Shown one piece after another: positions 23,704 through 34,100 of a stretch of 64,000 nt of DNA. The notes beneath the pieces were generated by a model. The model did not search any database and had not been told where the DNA came from. It worked only from the letters and a program-made list of their open reading frames with translations. Source of the DNA: Phenylobacterium sp. CCH9-H3. Its GTDB lineage: Bacteria; Pseudomonadota; Alphaproteobacteria; Caulobacterales; Caulobacteraceae. The DNA lies in contig NZ_LSJI01000266.1 of the NCBI RefSeq assembly GCF_001557235.1, forward strand, positions 1 to 64,000, written 5' to 3'. Every line of letters begins with the position of its first letter. Position 1 is the first letter of the stretch. A program made the position numbers and the translations under genes.

Positions 23704-25182
23704 ATGGATCTGGCCGCCCTGCAGCACCTGCTCGGAGAGCTTCCCGGCAAGCGCGTCGCCTGCGTAGGCGACCTGATGGTGGACCGCTTCGTCTACGGCG
23801 GGGTGAGCCGCGTCTCGCCCGAGGCGCCCATTCCCGTCCTGGCGCGGTCGCACGAGCTGAAGATGCTGGGCGGGGCCGGCAATGTGGCCCGCAACATCGC
23901 CGCCCTGGGCGGCTCGGTCGCCCTGGTGGGTCTGGTCGGCGGAGACGCTGAGGGCCACGACGCCTCGCGCCTGGTCGGCGAGGAAGAGCCGGCGATCGAG
24001 GGCTATCTGGTCACCGACGCCGACCGTCCGACGACCCTGAAGACCCGTTTCATCTCGGGCGGCCAGCAGCTCCTCCGCGTCGACCTGGAAGAGAGCCGGC
24101 CGGTCACCGGCGAGGTCGAACAGCGCCTGATCCGCACGATCCGCGACGCCGCGCGCGGGGCCGGCGTGGTGCTGATCTCGGACTACGGCAAGGGCGTGGT
24201 CACCGATGCGGTGATCGCCGCCGCGCACGAGGTGGCCGCAGAGACTGGCGCTAAGGTCATCGTCGATTCCAAGGCTCGCTCGTTCGCTCGCTACGGCGAC
24301 ATCGACCTGGTCAAGCCGAACGCCTCGGAGCTCGCCTACGCCACCGACATGCCGACCGAGACCGACGCGGAGCTGGAGGTGGCCATCGCGCGCGCGCTGG
24401 AGCTGTGGTCGACCAGGGGCGTGCTGGTGACCCGGGCGGCCAAGGGGGTGTCCCTGGGCCTGCGCGGCCAGCCGGTCCGACACTTCCGCACGGTGGCGCG
24501 GGAGGTGTTCGACGCCTCGGGCGCCGGCGACACTGCCCTTGCGGCCCTGGGCCTGGCCATGGCCGCGGGCGCCGACCTGGACACCGCCATCGGCTTCGCA
24601 CAGCTCGCCTCCGGCGTGGCCGTGGGCAAGGCCGGCACGGCCACCGTCAGCCCGGACGAACTGGTCGAGGCGGTGCTGTCGGCCCACACCGCCGTGGTCG
24701 AGGGGAAGGTCGCGACCATCCAGCGCCTGGGCGAGGAAGTGGCGCGCTGGCGGGCCCAGGGGCTGAAAGTGGGTTTCACCAACGGCTGCTTCGACATCCT
24801 GCACAAGGGACACGTGGCCTATCTGGCCCAGGCCCGCACCTGGTGCGACCGCCTGATCGTGGGCGTGAATTCCGACGCCTCGGTTCGCGAGCTGAAGGGC
24901 GAGGGGCGTCCCGTCAACGACCTGGAGAGCCGCGCCCTGGTGCTGGCCAGCCTGCGGAGCGTCGATCTCGTGGCGCCGTTCGAGGAGCCGACACCGCTGC
25001 GGCTGATCGAGGCGGCCCGGCCCGACGTCCTGATCAAGGGGGCGGACTACACAGAGGACGAAGTGGTCGGCGGCGACCTGGTCAAGTCGTGGGGCGGCGA
25101 GGTGAAGCTGGCCGAGATCGTCGACGGCTATTCCACCTCGGCCGCCATCGCCCGCATCGCGAAGAAGGAAGCCAACGGATGA
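23704..25182 (+). CDS. hldE: Bifunctional heptose 7-phosphate kinase / heptose 1-phosphate adenylyltransferase HldE
   Basis: The 492-residue product is a fusion. Residues 1-320 are a PfkB/ribokinase-like kinase (GDLMVDRFVYG, MLGGAGNVARNIAALGG, and DASGAGDTALAALGLA with the catalytic Asp of GAGD). Residues about 350-490 are a cytidylyltransferase-like domain (TNGCFDILHKGHVAYL with the HxGH motif, VGVNSDASVRELKG). It carries out two steps toward ADP-heptose for LPS. The stop overlaps the hldD start by 4 bases. Confidence 0.96.
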   Translation: MDLAALQHLLGELPGKRVACVGDLMVDRFVYGGVSRVSPEAPIPVLARSHELKMLGGAGNVARNIAALGGSVALVGLVGGDAEGHDASRLVGEEEPAIEGYLVTDADRPTTLKTRFISGGQQLLRVDLEESRPVTGEVEQRLIRTIRDAARGAGVVLISDYGKGVVTDAVIAAAHEVAAETGAKVIVDSKARSFARYGDIDLVKPNASELAYATDMPTETDAELEVAIARALELWSTRGVLVTRAAKGVSLGLRGQPVRHFRTVAREVFDASGAGDTALAALGLAMAAGADLDTAIGFAQLASGVAVGKAGTATVSPDELVEAVLSAHTAVVEGKVATIQRLGEEVARWRAQGLKVGFTNGCFDILHKGHVAYLAQARTWCDRLIVGVNSDASVRELKGEGRPVNDLESRALVLASLRSVDLVAPFEEPTPLRLIEAARPDVLIKGADYTEDEVVGGDLVKSWGGEVKLAEIVDGYSTSAAIARIAKKEANG

Positions 25183-26180
25183 CCCGACGCATCGTCTTCG
25201 TCACCGGCGGGGCCGGCTTCATCGGCTCGAACATCGCGGCGAAGCTGGCCGAGGACCGCAGCCTGGACGTTGTCGTCTGCGATCGCCTGCACGAGGCCGA
25301 ACTGGGCAAGTGGCGCAACATCGCCAAGACCCCGATCGGCGACTTCGTGGCCCCGGAGCAAATGTTCGATTGGCTGGAGAAGCGCTGGCGCGACGTCGAG
25401 ATGGTGGTCCACATGGCGGCCGTGTCGTCGACGACGGAGCCTGACGCCGACAAGATCATCCACTCGAACTTCACCCTCAGCCGGGACCTGTTCCGCTGGT
25501 GCGCGGACCGGCAGCGGCGACTGATCTACGCCTCGTCGGCGGCCACCTATGGCGCGGGCGAGGGCGGCTTCGACGACAACAACGACTACGAGGCCCTGGC
25601 GGCCCTGCGGCCGCTCAACACCTACGGCTGGTCCAAGGCGCTGTTCGACCTGTTCGCCGTGCGCCAGGCGGACCGCGACTATGCGCCGCCGCAGTGGGTG
25701 GGGCTGAAGTTCTTCAACGTCTACGGGCCGAACGAGGAGCACAAGCACTCGATGAAGTCGGTGGCGTCGCAGATCTGGCCGAAGGTGCGCGAGGGCCACG
25801 CGGTGCAGCTGTTCAAGAGCTACCGCCAGGACGTGCCGGACGGCGGGCAGAAGCGGGACTTCGTCTATGTGCGGGACGCCGCCGACGTGACCCGCTGGCT
25901 GCTGGACAATCCGCAGGTCAACGGCGTCTACAACCTGGGCTCGGGCCAGGCGCGCACCTTCGAGGACATGGCCCGCCAGGTCTTCGCCGCCGCGGGCAAG
26001 AACGCCCAGATCGAATACACCCCGATGCCGCCGGCGATCCGCGACAAGTACCAGTACTTCACCGAAGCCAAGATGGAGCGCCTGGCCGAGGCCGGATACG
26101 CCCAGCCGCTGACCACGCTGGAGGAGGGGATCGGCGAGTACGTGGGCCGTTACCTCAGCCAGCCGGACCCCTACCGCTAG
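25179..26180 (+). CDS. hldD: ADP-L-glycero-D-manno-heptose 6-epimerase HldD
   Basis: The final step of ADP-heptose synthesis. The 333-residue extended SDR has TGGAGFIGSN at residues 9-18, the catalytic Ser region YASSAATYGAG, YGWSK with catalytic Tyr and Lys, and the substrate block FFNVYGPNEEHKHSMKSV. QDVPDGGQKRDFVYVRDA and QYFTEAKMERL are typical of the C-terminus. Its ATG overlaps the hldE stop (ATGA), indicating coupled translation. The phosphatase gmhB and isomerase gmhA are not in the window. Confidence 0.95.
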   Translation: MTRRIVFVTGGAGFIGSNIAAKLAEDRSLDVVVCDRLHEAELGKWRNIAKTPIGDFVAPEQMFDWLEKRWRDVEMVVHMAAVSSTTEPDADKIIHSNFTLSRDLFRWCADRQRRLIYASSAATYGAGEGGFDDNNDYEALAALRPLNTYGWSKALFDLFAVRQADRDYAPPQWVGLKFFNVYGPNEEHKHSMKSVASQIWPKVREGHAVQLFKSYRQDVPDGGQKRDFVYVRDAADVTRWLLDNPQVNGVYNLGSGQARTFEDMARQVFAAAGKNAQIEYTPMPPAIRDKYQYFTEAKMERLAEAGYAQPLTTLEEGIGEYVGRYLSQPDPYR

Positions 26181-26181
26181 C

Positions 26182-27276
26182 ATGTCGGAACCGCCGGTCC
26201 GGAAGCGCACGCGCTGGTGGCTGGCGGCCCTGCTCGCCGCGGCCCTGGTGCTGTCCATCGGCGTGCTGGCCTTCTGGGGAGACCTGGTCTCGACAGCCTT
26301 GGACCCCAAGGTGCCGTTCCAGACCTATGAGCCTCCGCCGGGGCCGGACTACTCCGCCTCAGGCTCATGGTATCTGCGCCCCCAGCCCGGAAACGGACTG
26401 AAGGCCGACGTCTTCTTCGTGGCGCCGACCACCTACGACGGCGGCCGCAACTGGAACGCCCGGTTGAACGCGCGCAAGGCCAACCGCCAATTCGAGACGG
26501 TCATGGCGCCCAACTACGTCGGCCCCTTCGTCAGCGTCGGTCGCGTCTTCGCGCCCCGCTACCGCCAGGCCAGCCTCTATAGCCTGACGACCCTGCGCGA
26601 GGACGCCCGGGAGGCGCGCCAGTTCGCCTATGGCGACGTCCGGGACGCCTTCCGCTGGTACATCGACCAGGACAACGGGGGGCGGCCCTTCATCATCGTC
26701 GGGGTGGAACAGGGCGGCACCCTGGCCAGCCGCTTGCTGCGTGACGAGGTGGCGCGCGATCCGGTGCTGCAGAGCCGCCTGGTGGCAGCCTATCTGATCG
26801 ACACCGTCGTCCCGGCCGACGCCCCGCCCATCGCGCCCTGCGTGCAGAAGGGCCAGGCCGGCTGCCTGGCCGCCTGGGCGCGGGTCTACGAAGGCGACTT
26901 CGACGCCGCCCAGCGGCTGCTGGACCGAGCCCTGGTGTGGAACGCGCAGGGAGAACTCGAGAACCTGACGCCCCGGCCCGCCCTCTGCTTCAACCCGCTG
27001 CTGGGTGCGGTGACCGACCAGGCTGCGCCGGCCCGGCTGCACCTGGGCGCGGCGAACGCGACCGGCCTGGAATGGGGCGCAAGGCCGGCCTTTATGGCCC
27101 GGCAGGTATCGGCGCGCTGCGAGCGCGGCGTACTTCTGGTCAGCCGTCCCAAGTCCTCGTCGCTGAAGCAGCGGGGGGACTGGGCGGACCGGCGCAAGGT
27201 CCCGGGCTTCAACCTCTTCTATGCCGACCTCGAGGCCGACGCGAAACAGCGGCTGGCGGGGTGGCTCGCGCGGTGA
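26182..27276 (+). CDS. DUF3089 alpha/beta-hydrolase-fold protein lacking the nucleophile Ser
   Basis: The 364-residue product has a basic N-terminus and a transmembrane or signal anchor at about residues 12-33, with the rest probably periplasmic. Family blocks are visible: ADVFFVAPTTYDGG, NYVGPFVSVGRVFAPRYRQA, ARQFAYGDVRDAFRWYI and CFNPLLG. Where DUF3089 proteins normally have GHSQG, this one has IVGVEQGGTLASRLL, so the nucleophilic Ser is Glu176. It may be a non-catalytic binder or use another mechanism. It follows hldD after one base and so belongs to the same transcript. Confidence 0.8.
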   Translation: MSEPPVRKRTRWWLAALLAAALVLSIGVLAFWGDLVSTALDPKVPFQTYEPPPGPDYSASGSWYLRPQPGNGLKADVFFVAPTTYDGGRNWNARLNARKANRQFETVMAPNYVGPFVSVGRVFAPRYRQASLYSLTTLREDAREARQFAYGDVRDAFRWYIDQDNGGRPFIIVGVEQGGTLASRLLRDEVARDPVLQSRLVAAYLIDTVVPADAPPIAPCVQKGQAGCLAAWARVYEGDFDAAQRLLDRALVWNAQGELENLTPRPALCFNPLLGAVTDQAAPARLHLGAANATGLEWGARPAFMARQVSARCERGVLLVSRPKSSSLKQRGDWADRRKVPGFNLFYADLEADAKQRLAGWLAR

Positions 27277-27308
27277 GTAAGGTCCTCCCAACGAACAGGG
27301 AGGACGCC

Positions 27309-28304
27309 ATGACCAATCGCCAGATCGTGCTGGACCGGCTGCCGCAGAGCGAGAGGCTGGCGCCCGACCACTTCGCGCTCAGCGCCGGCGAGCGGCCGAC
27401 GGCCGGCGAGGGCCAGGTGCTGCTGAAAACCCGCTACATCTCGCTGGACGCCGCCAACCGGGCCTGGATGCAGGGCGCCACCTATCGCGCCGCCCTGGCG
27501 CCCGGACAGGTGATGGCCGGCGGTGGGCTGGCCGAGGTGGTGGAGAGCCGCGTCCCGCACCTCAAGCCCGGCGACCTCGTTTTCGCCGACACGGGCTGGC
27601 AGGAGTATGCGGCCCTGCCGGGGAAGCATCTCACGGCCCTGCCGGACCTGAAGCCCCAGACGCATCTGCTGAGCGTCTATGGCGTGGCGGGCCTGACAGC
27701 CTATTTCGGGCTGCTGGAATGCGGCCAGCCCAAAGCCGGCGAGACCGTCGTCGTGTCGGCCGCCGCAGGGTCCGTGGGCTCGATCGTCGGCCAGATCGCC
27801 AAGATCAAGGGATGCCGCGTCGTCGGGATCGCCGGCGGGGCCGAGAAGGGCCAGTGGCTGGTGGACGAACTGGGGTTCGATGCGGCGGTCGATTACAAGT
27901 CGCCGGAGTTCAAGCGCCAGCTGCGGGCCGCGGTCCCCGACGGGATCGATGTCTATTTCGACAACACCGGCGGCGACATCTTCGAGGCCTGCCTGTTCGC
28001 CATGCGCAACCATGGGCGCATCGCCTGCTGCGGGGCCGTCTCCCAGTACGACGGCGCGACCCCGCCGCACGGGCCGCGCGGGGTGCCGGGTCTGATCGTC
28101 ACCAAGCGCCTGACCCTGCGAGGGTTTGTCGTCATGGATTTCGCCGACCAGAACGACCGGGCCCTGGCCGATCTCCAGGCCTGGGTCGCGTCCGGCCAGC
28201 TCAAGGTGCAGGAGGACGTGATCGACGGCCTGGAGAACCTGCCGACGGCGCTGATCGGCCTGCTGGCCGGCGAGAACCGCGGAAAGCGGATGGTGCGGGT
28301 CTAG
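27309..28304 (+). CDS. NADP-dependent MDR-family oxidoreductase (CurA-like)
   Basis: The 331-residue medium-chain reductase is of the curcumin/leukotriene B4 12-hydroxydehydrogenase group, which reduces alpha,beta-unsaturated ketones or alkenals with NADPH. Seen: MAGGGLAEVVESRVPHLKPG, YGVAGLTAYFGLLECGQPK, the nucleotide-binding AAAGSVGSIVGQIAK and VDVYFDNTGGDIFEA-type block (IDVYFDNTGG), and QYDGATPPHGPRG. There are no zinc ligands. The ATG at 27309 lies in the GAGGACGCC context. It overlaps the convergent YCII gene by 4 bases. Confidence 0.88.
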   Translation: MTNRQIVLDRLPQSERLAPDHFALSAGERPTAGEGQVLLKTRYISLDAANRAWMQGATYRAALAPGQVMAGGGLAEVVESRVPHLKPGDLVFADTGWQEYAALPGKHLTALPDLKPQTHLLSVYGVAGLTAYFGLLECGQPKAGETVVVSAAAGSVGSIVGQIAKIKGCRVVGIAGGAEKGQWLVDELGFDAAVDYKSPEFKRQLRAAVPDGIDVYFDNTGGDIFEACLFAMRNHGRIACCGAVSQYDGATPPHGPRGVPGLIVTKRLTLRGFVVMDFADQNDRALADLQAWVASGQLKVQEDVIDGLENLPTALIGLLAGENRGKRMVRV

Positions 28305-28651
28305 CCGATGTCGAGTTCCGGCCGCACCTCGATGGTCCCGTAGCGGGCCATCGGGATGCCTTCGGCGATCCGAAGGGCCTCGTCCGCGTCCGCGGCCTCG
28401 ATGAAGATGAAGCCGCAGAGCACCTCCTTGGTCTCGGCGAACGGGCCGTCGGTCACCAGCGGCTTGCCGCGCCGCACCCGAACCGTCCTGGCGGTCTTGA
28501 CGCTCTGCAGCGCTGAAGCGGCCAGGAAGTGGCCGTCCCGGGTCAGCTTGGCGTCGTAGGCGAGGGAGTCGCGGTCGAGGGCGGTCTTCTCCTCCGGCCC
28601 CAGGGCCGAAAGCGCGTCGGGCTCGGCATAAACCAGGCAGATGTACTTCAT
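28301..28651 (-). CDS. YCII-domain protein (DGPF/PhnB-like)
   Basis: The 116-residue YCII-related protein has MKYICLVYAEP at the N-terminus, HFLAASALQSVKTARTVR in the middle, TDGPFAETKEVLCGFIFIEA (the DGPF motif) and ALRIAEGIPMARYGTIEVRP at the C-terminus. Such proteins are often next to ECF sigma factors, but none is here. The fold is ferredoxin-like and the function unknown. Start at 28651, with the sequence GGAACCCGCC upstream. Confidence 0.85.
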   Translation of the reverse strand: MKYICLVYAEPDALSALGPEEKTALDRDSLAYDAKLTRDGHFLAASALQSVKTARTVRVRRGKPLVTDGPFAETKEVLCGFIFIEAADADEALRIAEGIPMARYGTIEVRPELDIG

Positions 28652-28715
28652 GGCGGGTTCCTTTCGGCAGCTTCCGCCCAAGGTCGAACGGCGCGCGCCG
28701 AACCCGACATTTTCG

Positions 28716-30791
28716 TCAGCCGGCGTCGCGGAGGGCGAGACCCGCCTTCCAGTCGAACAATTCGGACAGCACCTGCAGCGCCTTGCCGCGCTCGGACGTG
28801 AGCTCGGGATCGCGGTTTACGATCAGCCGCGCATCGTCACCCGCAACGGCGATGAGGTCGCGATGGACGAAGGGGTCGGCGAAGACATAGTCGGGCAGCC
28901 CCGACTGGCGTAGGCCCAGCGCATCCCCGCCGCCGCGCAGCTCCAGGTCCTTCTCGGCGATCACGAAGCCGTCGTCGGTCCGCCGCAGGATGTCGAGCCG
29001 CTGCTGGGCCGTCTCGCTGAGCGGCGGATCGTAGAGGAGGACGCAGGCGCTCTCCCGCGCGCCGCGACCCACCCGGCCGCGAAGCTGGTGCAACTGCGCC
29101 AGGCCGAATCGCTCGGCCTGCTCGATGACCATGATCGTGGCGTTGGGCACGTTGACGCCGACCTCTACGACGGTCGTCGCCACCAGGACCGACAGGCGGT
29201 TGTCGGCGAAGTCCGCCATCACCGCGTCCTTCTCCGCGCCCGAGAGCTTGCCGTGGACGAGGCCCACGCCCGGTCCGATGACCTTGCGAAGGGCGATGGC
29301 GCGCATCTCCGCGGCCGCCAGGTCGCTGACCTCGGACTCAGAGACCAGGGGGCAGATCCAGAACGCCTGCGCCCCGCCGGCCACCGCATCCTTCAGGCGG
29401 CCGACGATCTCGTCCAGGCGCGGCATCGGCACGGCGCGGGTGGCCACGGGCGTGCGGCCTGGCGGCTTCTCGTCGATGCGGCTGACGTCGAGGTCGCCGT
29501 ACATCGTCAGCTCCAGCGTCCGCGGGATCGGCGTGGCCGACATGGCGATCAGGTGGACGGCCTGGCCCTTGGCCTGCAGGCGCTGGCGCTCGGCCACGCC
29601 GAAGCGATGCTGCTCGTCGATGACCACCAGCTGCAGCCGATGGAACGCCACCTCGTCCTGGAACAGCGCATGGGTGCCCACGGCCACCTGGGCGGCGCCG
29701 GAGGCGATCGCCCGCAGCTTCTCGGCCCGCGCGGCGCCCTTGTCGCGCCCGGTCAGCAGCACCACGCCGACGCCATGGGCGGCGAGGGGGCCGGAGATGG
29801 TCTCGTAGTGCTGGCGGGCCAGGATCTCGGTCGGGGCCATCAGGGCGGACTGGCCGCCGGCGTCGGCCACGTCGGCCATGGCGCACATGGCGACCACCGT
29901 CTTGCCCGAGCCCACGTCGCCCTGGACCAGCCGGCTCATGCGCTCGCCCGCCTGGAAGTCGCCCCGGATGTCGGCCAGGGCGCGCTCCTGGGCCCCGGTG
30001 AAGGCGAAGGGCAGGTCGGCTCTCAACCGGTCCGACAGCGGCCCCGCCGGGATCTTCGCCGCCGCCTCGCGCCGGCGGTCGGCCTTGCGCTGGGCCATGG
30101 CGAGCTGGTGGGCCAGCAGTTCGTCGTAGGCCAGCCTGCGGCGGTGACGGCTGAGGGGGGAGAGGTCGGCTTCGCCCGTGGGGCCATGCAGCCGAACGAG
30201 CGCCTCGCGCCAGCCCGGCAGCTTCTCGCGCGCCAGCCAGGCGGGATCCTGCCACTCCGGCAGCTCGGGCGCTTTTTCCAGGGCTTCCAGCACGAACTGG
30301 CGCACACGGCGCGGCGGCAGGCCGTCGGTCGCGGGATAGACCGGTTCGATCTCGGGAATGTCGACCGGCCGCTCTGGGTCGGCCATGTAGTCCGGATGGA
30401 CCATCTGGCGGCCGTACTGCGTCTCCTCGACCTTTCCCGAGACGATCCGGCGCGCGCCCACCGGATGGCGCTTCTCCAGGTCGTCGCCGAACCGTCCGAA
30501 GAAGACCAGGGTCAGCATCCCCGTGGCGTCCGCCACCCGCACTCGCCAGGGATGGGTCTTCACCCGCGGACGCTGGTAGTCGTTGATCACCACGTCGAAG
30601 GTCATGACCTGGCCGTCGATGGCGTTCGCCACCGCCGCCGGGGTGCGGCGGATGACCGAGTGCGGCTGCAGCCACAGCACGTCGCGCACGAGCGGACCCG
30701 CCACGCGCTCCAGCAATGGAGCCACGCGGGGGCCGACGCCTTTCAGCGACGTGATCGATGCAAAGAGCGGGAACAGAATCTCCGGCCGCAT
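28716..30791 (-). CDS. recG: ATP-dependent DNA helicase RecG
   Basis: RecG remodels stalled replication forks and Holliday junctions. The 691-residue product begins with a wedge/OB region (SITSLKGVGPRVAPLLERV), then helicase motifs: Walker A QGDVGSGKTVVA, APTEILARQHYE, DEQHRFGV (DEQH box), MSATPIPRTLELTMYGD and a C-terminal lobe HQLRGRVGRGARESACVLLY. The ATG at 30791 matches the family start. It is divergent from sdhE-mfd. Confidence 0.96.
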   Translation of the reverse strand: MRPEILFPLFASITSLKGVGPRVAPLLERVAGPLVRDVLWLQPHSVIRRTPAAVANAIDGQVMTFDVVINDYQRPRVKTHPWRVRVADATGMLTLVFFGRFGDDLEKRHPVGARRIVSGKVEETQYGRQMVHPDYMADPERPVDIPEIEPVYPATDGLPPRRVRQFVLEALEKAPELPEWQDPAWLAREKLPGWREALVRLHGPTGEADLSPLSRHRRRLAYDELLAHQLAMAQRKADRRREAAAKIPAGPLSDRLRADLPFAFTGAQERALADIRGDFQAGERMSRLVQGDVGSGKTVVAMCAMADVADAGGQSALMAPTEILARQHYETISGPLAAHGVGVVLLTGRDKGAARAEKLRAIASGAAQVAVGTHALFQDEVAFHRLQLVVIDEQHRFGVAERQRLQAKGQAVHLIAMSATPIPRTLELTMYGDLDVSRIDEKPPGRTPVATRAVPMPRLDEIVGRLKDAVAGGAQAFWICPLVSESEVSDLAAAEMRAIALRKVIGPGVGLVHGKLSGAEKDAVMADFADNRLSVLVATTVVEVGVNVPNATIMVIEQAERFGLAQLHQLRGRVGRGARESACVLLYDPPLSETAQQRLDILRRTDDGFVIAEKDLELRGGGDALGLRQSGLPDYVFADPFVHRDLIAVAGDDARLIVNRDPELTSERGKALQVLSELFDWKAGLALRDAG

Positions 30792-30850
30792 GCTTGGAGC
30801 ATACCCGACTGGCGCGCAGGGCCGCGCCGCTCTATATCCGGCGCCTCTCG

Positions 30851-31132
30851 ATGAACACGGATGATGCACGGCTCAAAAAACTGAAGCTGCGCGCCTGGCG
30901 GCGGGGCTTCAAGGAAGCGGACCTCATCCTGGGGCCGTTCGCGGACCAGCACGTCGCCACGTTCGATGAGGCCGAGCTCGACTGGTTCGAGGCCCTGCTC
31001 GAGATCCCCGACCAGGATCTCTACGGCTGGATCCTGGAGCGCGAGCCGACGCCGGCTGAATTCGACGGCCCCTTGATGAGTAAACTCAAAGCTTTCCGCG
31101 ACGAAGCTCACAAGGCGATCGGCAATGGCTGA
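30851..31132 (+). CDS. sdhE: Succinate dehydrogenase assembly factor SdhE
   Basis: The 93-residue protein promotes covalent attachment of FAD to SdhA. The family motif RRGFKEADLILGPFAD (RGxxE) is at about residues 17-32, followed by DWFEALLEIPDQDLYGWI and a short tail. It overlaps mfd by 8 bases. The recG-sdhE-mfd order is common in alphaproteobacteria. Confidence 0.92.
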   Translation: MNTDDARLKKLKLRAWRRGFKEADLILGPFADQHVATFDEAELDWFEALLEIPDQDLYGWILEREPTPAEFDGPLMSKLKAFRDEAHKAIGNG

Positions 31133-34100
31133 CGACGCGCGTCCCATCGGCCCGGCCCAGCTGCGCCGCGTGGCCGACGATCCCGGGCGTCTCGACCTCG
31201 TCGGCGCGCCGGAAGGCTTCGACGCCCTCGTCATGGCCGACTTGGCCAAGGCGCGGAAGGGCCTGTCGGTGTTCGTGGCCCGCGACGCCGCGCGCCTGTC
31301 GGCCTTCGTGGACGCCTTCGCCTTCTTCGCCCAGGGGATCGAGGTGCTCACCTTCCCCGCCTGGGACTGCCTGCCGTACGACCGGGTCGGCCCTTCCGCG
31401 GGCGTGGCGGCTCAGCGGATGGCGACGCTGTCTCGCCTGGCCGAGGGGCTGGATGCAAAGCCCCGCCTGCTGGTGACGACCGTGCCGGCGCTGCTGCAGC
31501 GCGTGCCTCCCATCTCCTCGGTGAAGCGGGCCAGCTACTCCGCCCGGGTCGGCAACGTGGTCGAGATCGCCGATCTGGAAGCCTATTTCGCGGTGAACGG
31601 CTACAGCCGCGCCTCCACGGTTTCGGAAAAGGGTGAGTTCGCCATCCGCGGCGGCGTCATCGACGTCTATCCCTCCAGCGCCGAGGAGCCGGTGCGCCTG
31701 GACCTGTTCGGCGACACTCTGGAGAGCATCCGCGCTTTCGACCCCGAGACGCAGCGGTCTACGAAACAGCTGAAGGACGTCTCGCTGCTGCCGGTCAGCG
31801 AGGCCCTGCTCGACAAGGAGGCGGTCAGCCGTTTCCGCACGGGCTATCTGGAGACCTTCGGGGCTCCCGGAGACGATCCGCTGTACGCCACCATCTCGGA
31901 GGGCGGTCGCCGCGCGGGGATGGAGCACTATCTGCCGCTGTTCTATCCGAACCTGGCCACCCTGTTCGACTACCTGCCCGCCGACACGGCGGTGGCCCTG
32001 GATCACCTGGCGAAGGACAGCCGGGACCAGCGGCTGGCCATGGTGCGGGACGCCTACGACGCGCGCACCTCGACCGAGCGCAAGAGCCACTACCACCCGC
32101 TGGAGCCCACGCGCCTCTACCTGGACGAGGCCGAGTGGGACGAGCAGCTCAAGGTGCGGCCAAACCGCCGCTTTTCAGCCTTCAACGAGGCCGAGGGCGA
32201 GGCCGTCATCGACATGGGCGCGCGGGCCGGGCGCAACTTCTCGGCCGAGCGCAAGCTGGACAGCGTCAACCTGTTCGAGGCGACGGTCGACCACGCCAAC
32301 AAGCTGAGCGCCGGCGGCAAGCGCGTGCTGTTCGCGTCTTGGTCGGACGGCTCGTCGGACCGGCTGATGCACATGCTGGCCGATCACGGCCTGAAGAGCC
32401 TGCCGCTCGCGCCCTATTGGGACGCCGCGAAGGCCGCAGATCCGAAGAAGCCGCAACGGGTGGTGCTGCCCCTGGATGCGGGCTTCGAGACCGACAGCCT
32501 GGCGGTCATCTCCGAGACCGACATCCTGGGCGACCGGCTGGCCCGGCCGCGCAAGCGCCGCCGCGCTGCGAACTTCCTGGCCGAGGCCTCGGCCCTGACG
32601 CCGGGCGACCTCGTCGTCCACATCGACCACGGCATTGCCCGCTACGAGGGTCTGAAGACCCTCGACGTCCAGGGCGCGCCGCACGACACGCTCGAGCTGC
32701 AGTACGGCGGCGAGGCCAAGCTGTACCTGCCGGTCGAGAACATCGACCTTCTGACCCGCTACGGCGCCGACAGCGAGGGCGTGCAGCTCGACCGCCTGGG
32801 CGGGGCGGCGTGGCAGGCGCGCAAGGCCAAGGCCAAGGAACGGCTGCGCGAGATGGCCGACGGCCTCATCCGCATCGCCGCCGAGCGGGCGACCAAGCAG
32901 ACGGATGCGGTGGAGCCGCCGCAGGGCCTGTTCGACGAGTTCTGCGCCCGCTTCCCGTACGAGGAGACCGACGATCAGCTGGGCGCCATCGGCGATGTGC
33001 TGGAGGACCTGGGCGCCGGCCGACCCATGGACCGGCTCATTTGCGGCGACGTGGGCTTCGGCAAGACCGAAGTGGCGCTGCGCGCGGCCTTCGTCGTGGC
33101 CATGAGCGGCCAGCAGGTGGCGGTCGTGGCGCCCACGACCCTGCTGGCCCGGCAGCACTTCAAGACCTTCTCGGAGCGGTTCGAGGGGTGGCCGGTCAAG
33201 GTCCGCCGCCTCTCGCGCCTGGTCCCGGCCAAGGAAGCCGCCGAGACGCGCGACGGCCTGGCGAGCGGTGAGATCGAGATCGTCGTGGGCACCCACGCGG
33301 TGCTGTCCAAGCAGGTCAGCTTCAAGAACCTGGGTCTGGTGGTCGTCGACGAGGAACAGCACTTCGGGGTGAAGCACAAGGAGAAGCTCAAGGAGCTTCG
33401 CGCCGACGTGCACATGCTGACCCTGACCGCCACGCCGATCCCGCGGACGCTGCAGATGTCGCTGAGCGGCATCCGGGAAATGTCGATCATCGCGACGCCG
33501 CCGGTCGACCGACTGGCCGTGCGCACCTACATCACGCCCTGGGACCCCGTGGTCATCCGCGAAAGCCTGCTGCGCGAGAAGTACCGCGGCGGCCAAGCTT
33601 ATTTCGTGGCTCCACGCATCTCGGACCTGCCGCAATTGGAGCGGTTCCTGCGCGAGCAGGTGCCCGAGATTAAGTTTGTGGTCGGCCACGGCCAGATGGC
33701 CCCGACCCAGCTCGAGGAGGTGATGACCGCCTTCTACGACGGCCAGTACGACGTGCTGCTGTCGACCACGATCGTGGAGAGCGGCCTGGATATCCCCACC
33801 GCCAACACCATGATCATCCACCGCGCCGACATGTTCGGCCTGGCCCAGATGTACCAGCTGCGGGGCCGGGTGGGGCGCTCGAAGGCTCGAGCCTACGCCT
33901 ACCTGACCACGCCGGCCGAGAAGCAGATCACGCTGTCGGCGGAGAAGCGGCTGAAGGTGCTGCAGTCGCTGGACAGCCTGGGCGCCGGCTTCCAGCTGGC
34001 CAGCCACGACCTGGACATCCGGGGCGGGGGCAACCTGCTGGGCGACGAGCAGTCGGGCCATATCAAGGAGATCGGGGTCGAGCTCTACCAGCAGATGCTG

